In this document: positions 62,548-64,000 of the stretch, one piece after another | Layout: the number at the start of each line of letters is the position of its first letter | How positions within the stretch are numbered: position 1 is the stretch's first letter | NCBI GenBank assembly: GCA_023701435.1 | Contig: JAMPXB010000018.1 | Location: 1-64,000, forward strand | Direction of reading: 5' to 3' | Length of the DNA: 64,000 bases | Origin: Bacteriovoracaceae bacterium | GTDB taxonomy: Bacteria > Bdellovibrionota > Bacteriovoracia > Bacteriovoracales > Bacteriovoracaceae | Position numbers and translations under genes: made by a program | Notes under the pieces: generated by a model | The model's input: only the letters and a program-made list of their open reading frames with translations | Database searches by the model: none | Told to the model about the DNA's origin: nothing

Positions 62548-63079
62548 TGCGTTCAAGCTGAACGGGAACCTCAACATATTCAAGGAGGCGGCACTCAGTG
62601 GTGACAGAACGAGGGGGAAGAGTCCGCCAGTCGTAACCGCAAGTGTATCGCTGGCCATAATAATCCCAGCAGTAAACTGGATAGCGACGTCGGCCATGAG
62701 GTCCGGCAGAGATGGTGACGTGTTTATAACGAGGAACTGTCATAAGAATATTGATCAAATCTTCGTTTTGAAATTCGGCCTTAACCGCAAGATTTTTAAA
62801 AGAACAACCGCGGGAATCATAAAAGTCCACAGTTCCAGTTAATGCAGAAGAGTCGGATTTTGTCATTTTAACGGATTGGTCAATGGTATGAGATAGCTCA
62901 CCATTTTCGAAAACAAAACGTTCCTGACTGGTATAACGGTAGGCCCCATCTACCAGGATGAAATTAAGGGGTTTTTCATCATGCCCCCGATTAGTGCGAC
63001 CCCAAAGACCAGAGAGGTCCGAGGCCAAGGCCATATTTGAGAGAACCAGTAAGCATGTGGTAAAAATTATAGTTTTCAT
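62540..63079 (-). CDS. Secreted protein, unknown function
   Basis: The 179-residue protein has an AGGCGGT box, a signal peptide ending SNMALA (residue 19), a region of beta strands (FILVDGAYRYTSQERFVFENG) and a Tyr/Arg/Cys-rich end (PVYCWDYYGQRYTCGYDWR, then TTECRLLEY) with four cysteines in all. It resembles small envelope proteins of this lineage without a defined family. Confidence 0.62.
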   Translation of the reverse strand: MKTIIFTTCLLVLSNMALASDLSGLWGRTNRGHDEKPLNFILVDGAYRYTSQERFVFENGELSHTIDQSVKMTKSDSSALTGTVDFYDSRGCSFKNLAVKAEFQNEDLINILMTVPRYKHVTISAGPHGRRRYPVYCWDYYGQRYTCGYDWRTLPPRSVTTECRLLEYVEVPVQLERIK

Positions 63080-63154
63080 ACCGCCTGTAAACCACAGTCC
63101 CGGAATTTTGTCATTTGTATTTACATTTTTGCTGTGCCTTGTTACATACAGGCC

Positions 63155-63598
63155 ATGAATAACACTAAAACAAACAATACAAATACCACTGTTTATATAA
63201 GTAACCTCAGCTACAAGCGCGACAGAAATGGCCTTAAGAGCATTTTTTCAAACTTTGGCACAATCAAGAATATCAAGATTGTTGTGGAGCCCTCGACCAA
63301 TCAATCTCGCGGTATGGCCTTCGTAGAAATGGCGAATGCGGCCCAGGCGAAGAGTGCTATTGATAATCTTAATCAGCAAATTATTGATGGCCGGACGGTT
63401 AAAGCTTCCTGGGCGACTCCGTTAAAAAAGACTAGTGCTCCAAGAGTAAAACCTGCCCAAGATGCAGATGCGAAGGGGCCGAAGAAAGATACCAATAAAG
63501 ACTTGGATTATGTTTCTATTCAATTGGCAAAAAAAGCTCGCAATGATGCCAAAAGAAAATCCAATCCTTTCACTTTCAAGCTCCCTACAAAAAAATAA
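63155..63598 (+). CDS. RRM-type RNA-binding protein
   Basis: The 147-residue protein starts at 63155. Residues 14-90 are an RNA recognition motif with RNP2 VYISNL and RNP1 RGMAFVEM; the latter has the aromatic residues that stack on RNA. The C-terminal 50 residues are Lys and Ala-rich. Such glycine-poor RRM proteins occur in cyanobacteria and some proteobacteria and bind single-stranded RNA, often in cold or stress response. The start at 63134 would need an unusual codon. Confidence 0.88.
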   Translation: MNNTKTNNTNTTVYISNLSYKRDRNGLKSIFSNFGTIKNIKIVVEPSTNQSRGMAFVEMANAAQAKSAIDNLNQQIIDGRTVKASWATPLKKTSAPRVKPAQDADAKGPKKDTNKDLDYVSIQLAKKARNDAKRKSNPFTFKLPTKK

Positions 63599-64000
63599 TC
63601 ATCTTAAATAAAATTGGAAGCTACAGCTGCCCTTGCCGCTGTAGCAGACTTCGATGGCACTATGGGCAGGAACAATTCCTTCCGTCCCATTGGTAAATGT
63701 CAGGTTAAACGCATCCACTCCGTCCCACTGATCATTCGCTCCTTGTCCTGCACAGCCGGCAGTGCGACTGGTATGACGAAGGTTTCCGGTACACTTGGCG
63801 ACATTATAATCCCAGGGGCCAACACCCGTATCAATAATGGGAGCTCCCCCGTTATAGGAAGGGGAAATAAACATGGCATCGGTAGTTCCCACCGTCAGTG
63901 AAAACTGCTCAGGGTTAAGTGAAGAGCGATAATTGGCCTTGCTCCTTTCTGAAATGCCAGTAGTGGTAATGTACGAAACAAAAAAGTTGGCAGGAAGCGT
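63599..64000 (-). CDS. C-terminal part of a surface or secreted protein (cut by window edge)
   Basis: The frame is open from the right window edge to a TAA at 63599-63601, and 133 residues are visible. They include beta-strand and Asn/Gly/Thr-rich segments (MFISPSYNGGAPIIDTG) and four cysteines (AKCTGN, AGCAGQ, EVCYSGKGSC), ending FQFYLR. The pattern fits an exported adhesin-like or pilin-like protein, but the N-terminus is missing and the family cannot be named. The ATG at 63892 is internal, not a start. Confidence 0.7.
   Translation of the reverse strand, partial: TLPANFFVSYITTTGISERSKANYRSSLNPEQFSLTVGTTDAMFISPSYNGGAPIIDTGVGPWDYNVAKCTGNLRHTSRTAGCAGQGANDQWDGVDAFNLTFTNGTEGIVPAHSAIEVCYSGKGSCSFQFYLR

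Overview
The window looks like chromosomal DNA of a Gram-negative, predatory-type bacterium of the Bdellovibrionota, most like the Bacteriovorax/Peredibacter branch. This is inferred from gene content only: many small secreted proteins and lipoproteins with no recognisable family, an unusual density of exported hydrolases (three S1 proteases, S8, S28, M28, DUF885, aminopeptidase N, a PHB-depolymerase-like esterase), a HAD-IG 5'-nucleotidase, AmpG and TonB-type proteins. No rRNA, CRISPR array, phage or plasmid module is visible. There is one tRNA, Ala-GGC.

Layout. 1-4 kb is a decayed patch: the end of an insertion sequence, a frameshifted and doubly truncated cheA, a MarC-like fragment joined to an unrelated tail, and a frameshifted DUF305 gene, with a few intact secreted proteins between them. 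4-8 kb holds a two-gene copper-type operon: a multicopper oxidase with a 500-residue extension, and a TolC-like protein. 8-10.6 kb is a small island (toxin-antitoxin pair, lipoprotein, metallopeptidase interrupted by an in-frame TGA) lying between repeated copies of the tRNA-Ala terminator and tRNA 3' end. 10.6-22 kb contains a trypsin-ankyrin fusion, a 5'-nucleotidase, an XRE regulator, an aldo/keto reductase, a three-gene operon (nucleosidase, SPL-like radical SAM protein, 2OG-Fe(II) oxygenase), cysK and a transketolase fused to a CsbD domain.

22-40 kb is mostly housekeeping: rpmB, rpmG, lplA, ogt, pepN with a DUF2797 gene, ampG with a cytosine methyltransferase, a HiPIP, ankyrin and protease genes. 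40.4-45.4 kb is an RND efflux operon (DUF167, RND pump, outer-membrane factor, MarR) without an adaptor protein. 45.5-64 kb alternates exported hydrolases with small secreted proteins. It also holds a convincing yybP-ykoY (Mn2+) riboswitch, with its own promoter, in front of a 44-residue lipoprotein. The window ends inside a secreted or surface protein gene.

Genes are tightly packed. Convergent pairs repeatedly share a four-base stop-stop overlap, and several operons use short start-stop overlaps. Most terminators are short GC-rich hairpins followed by T runs. The strongest leads are the riboswitch-lipoprotein unit, the transketolase-CsbD fusion with an internal ribosome binding site, the SPL-like/nucleosidase/oxygenase operon whose radical SAM member lacks the expected hydrogen-donor cysteine, and the tRNA-derived repeats bounding the 8-10.6 kb island.
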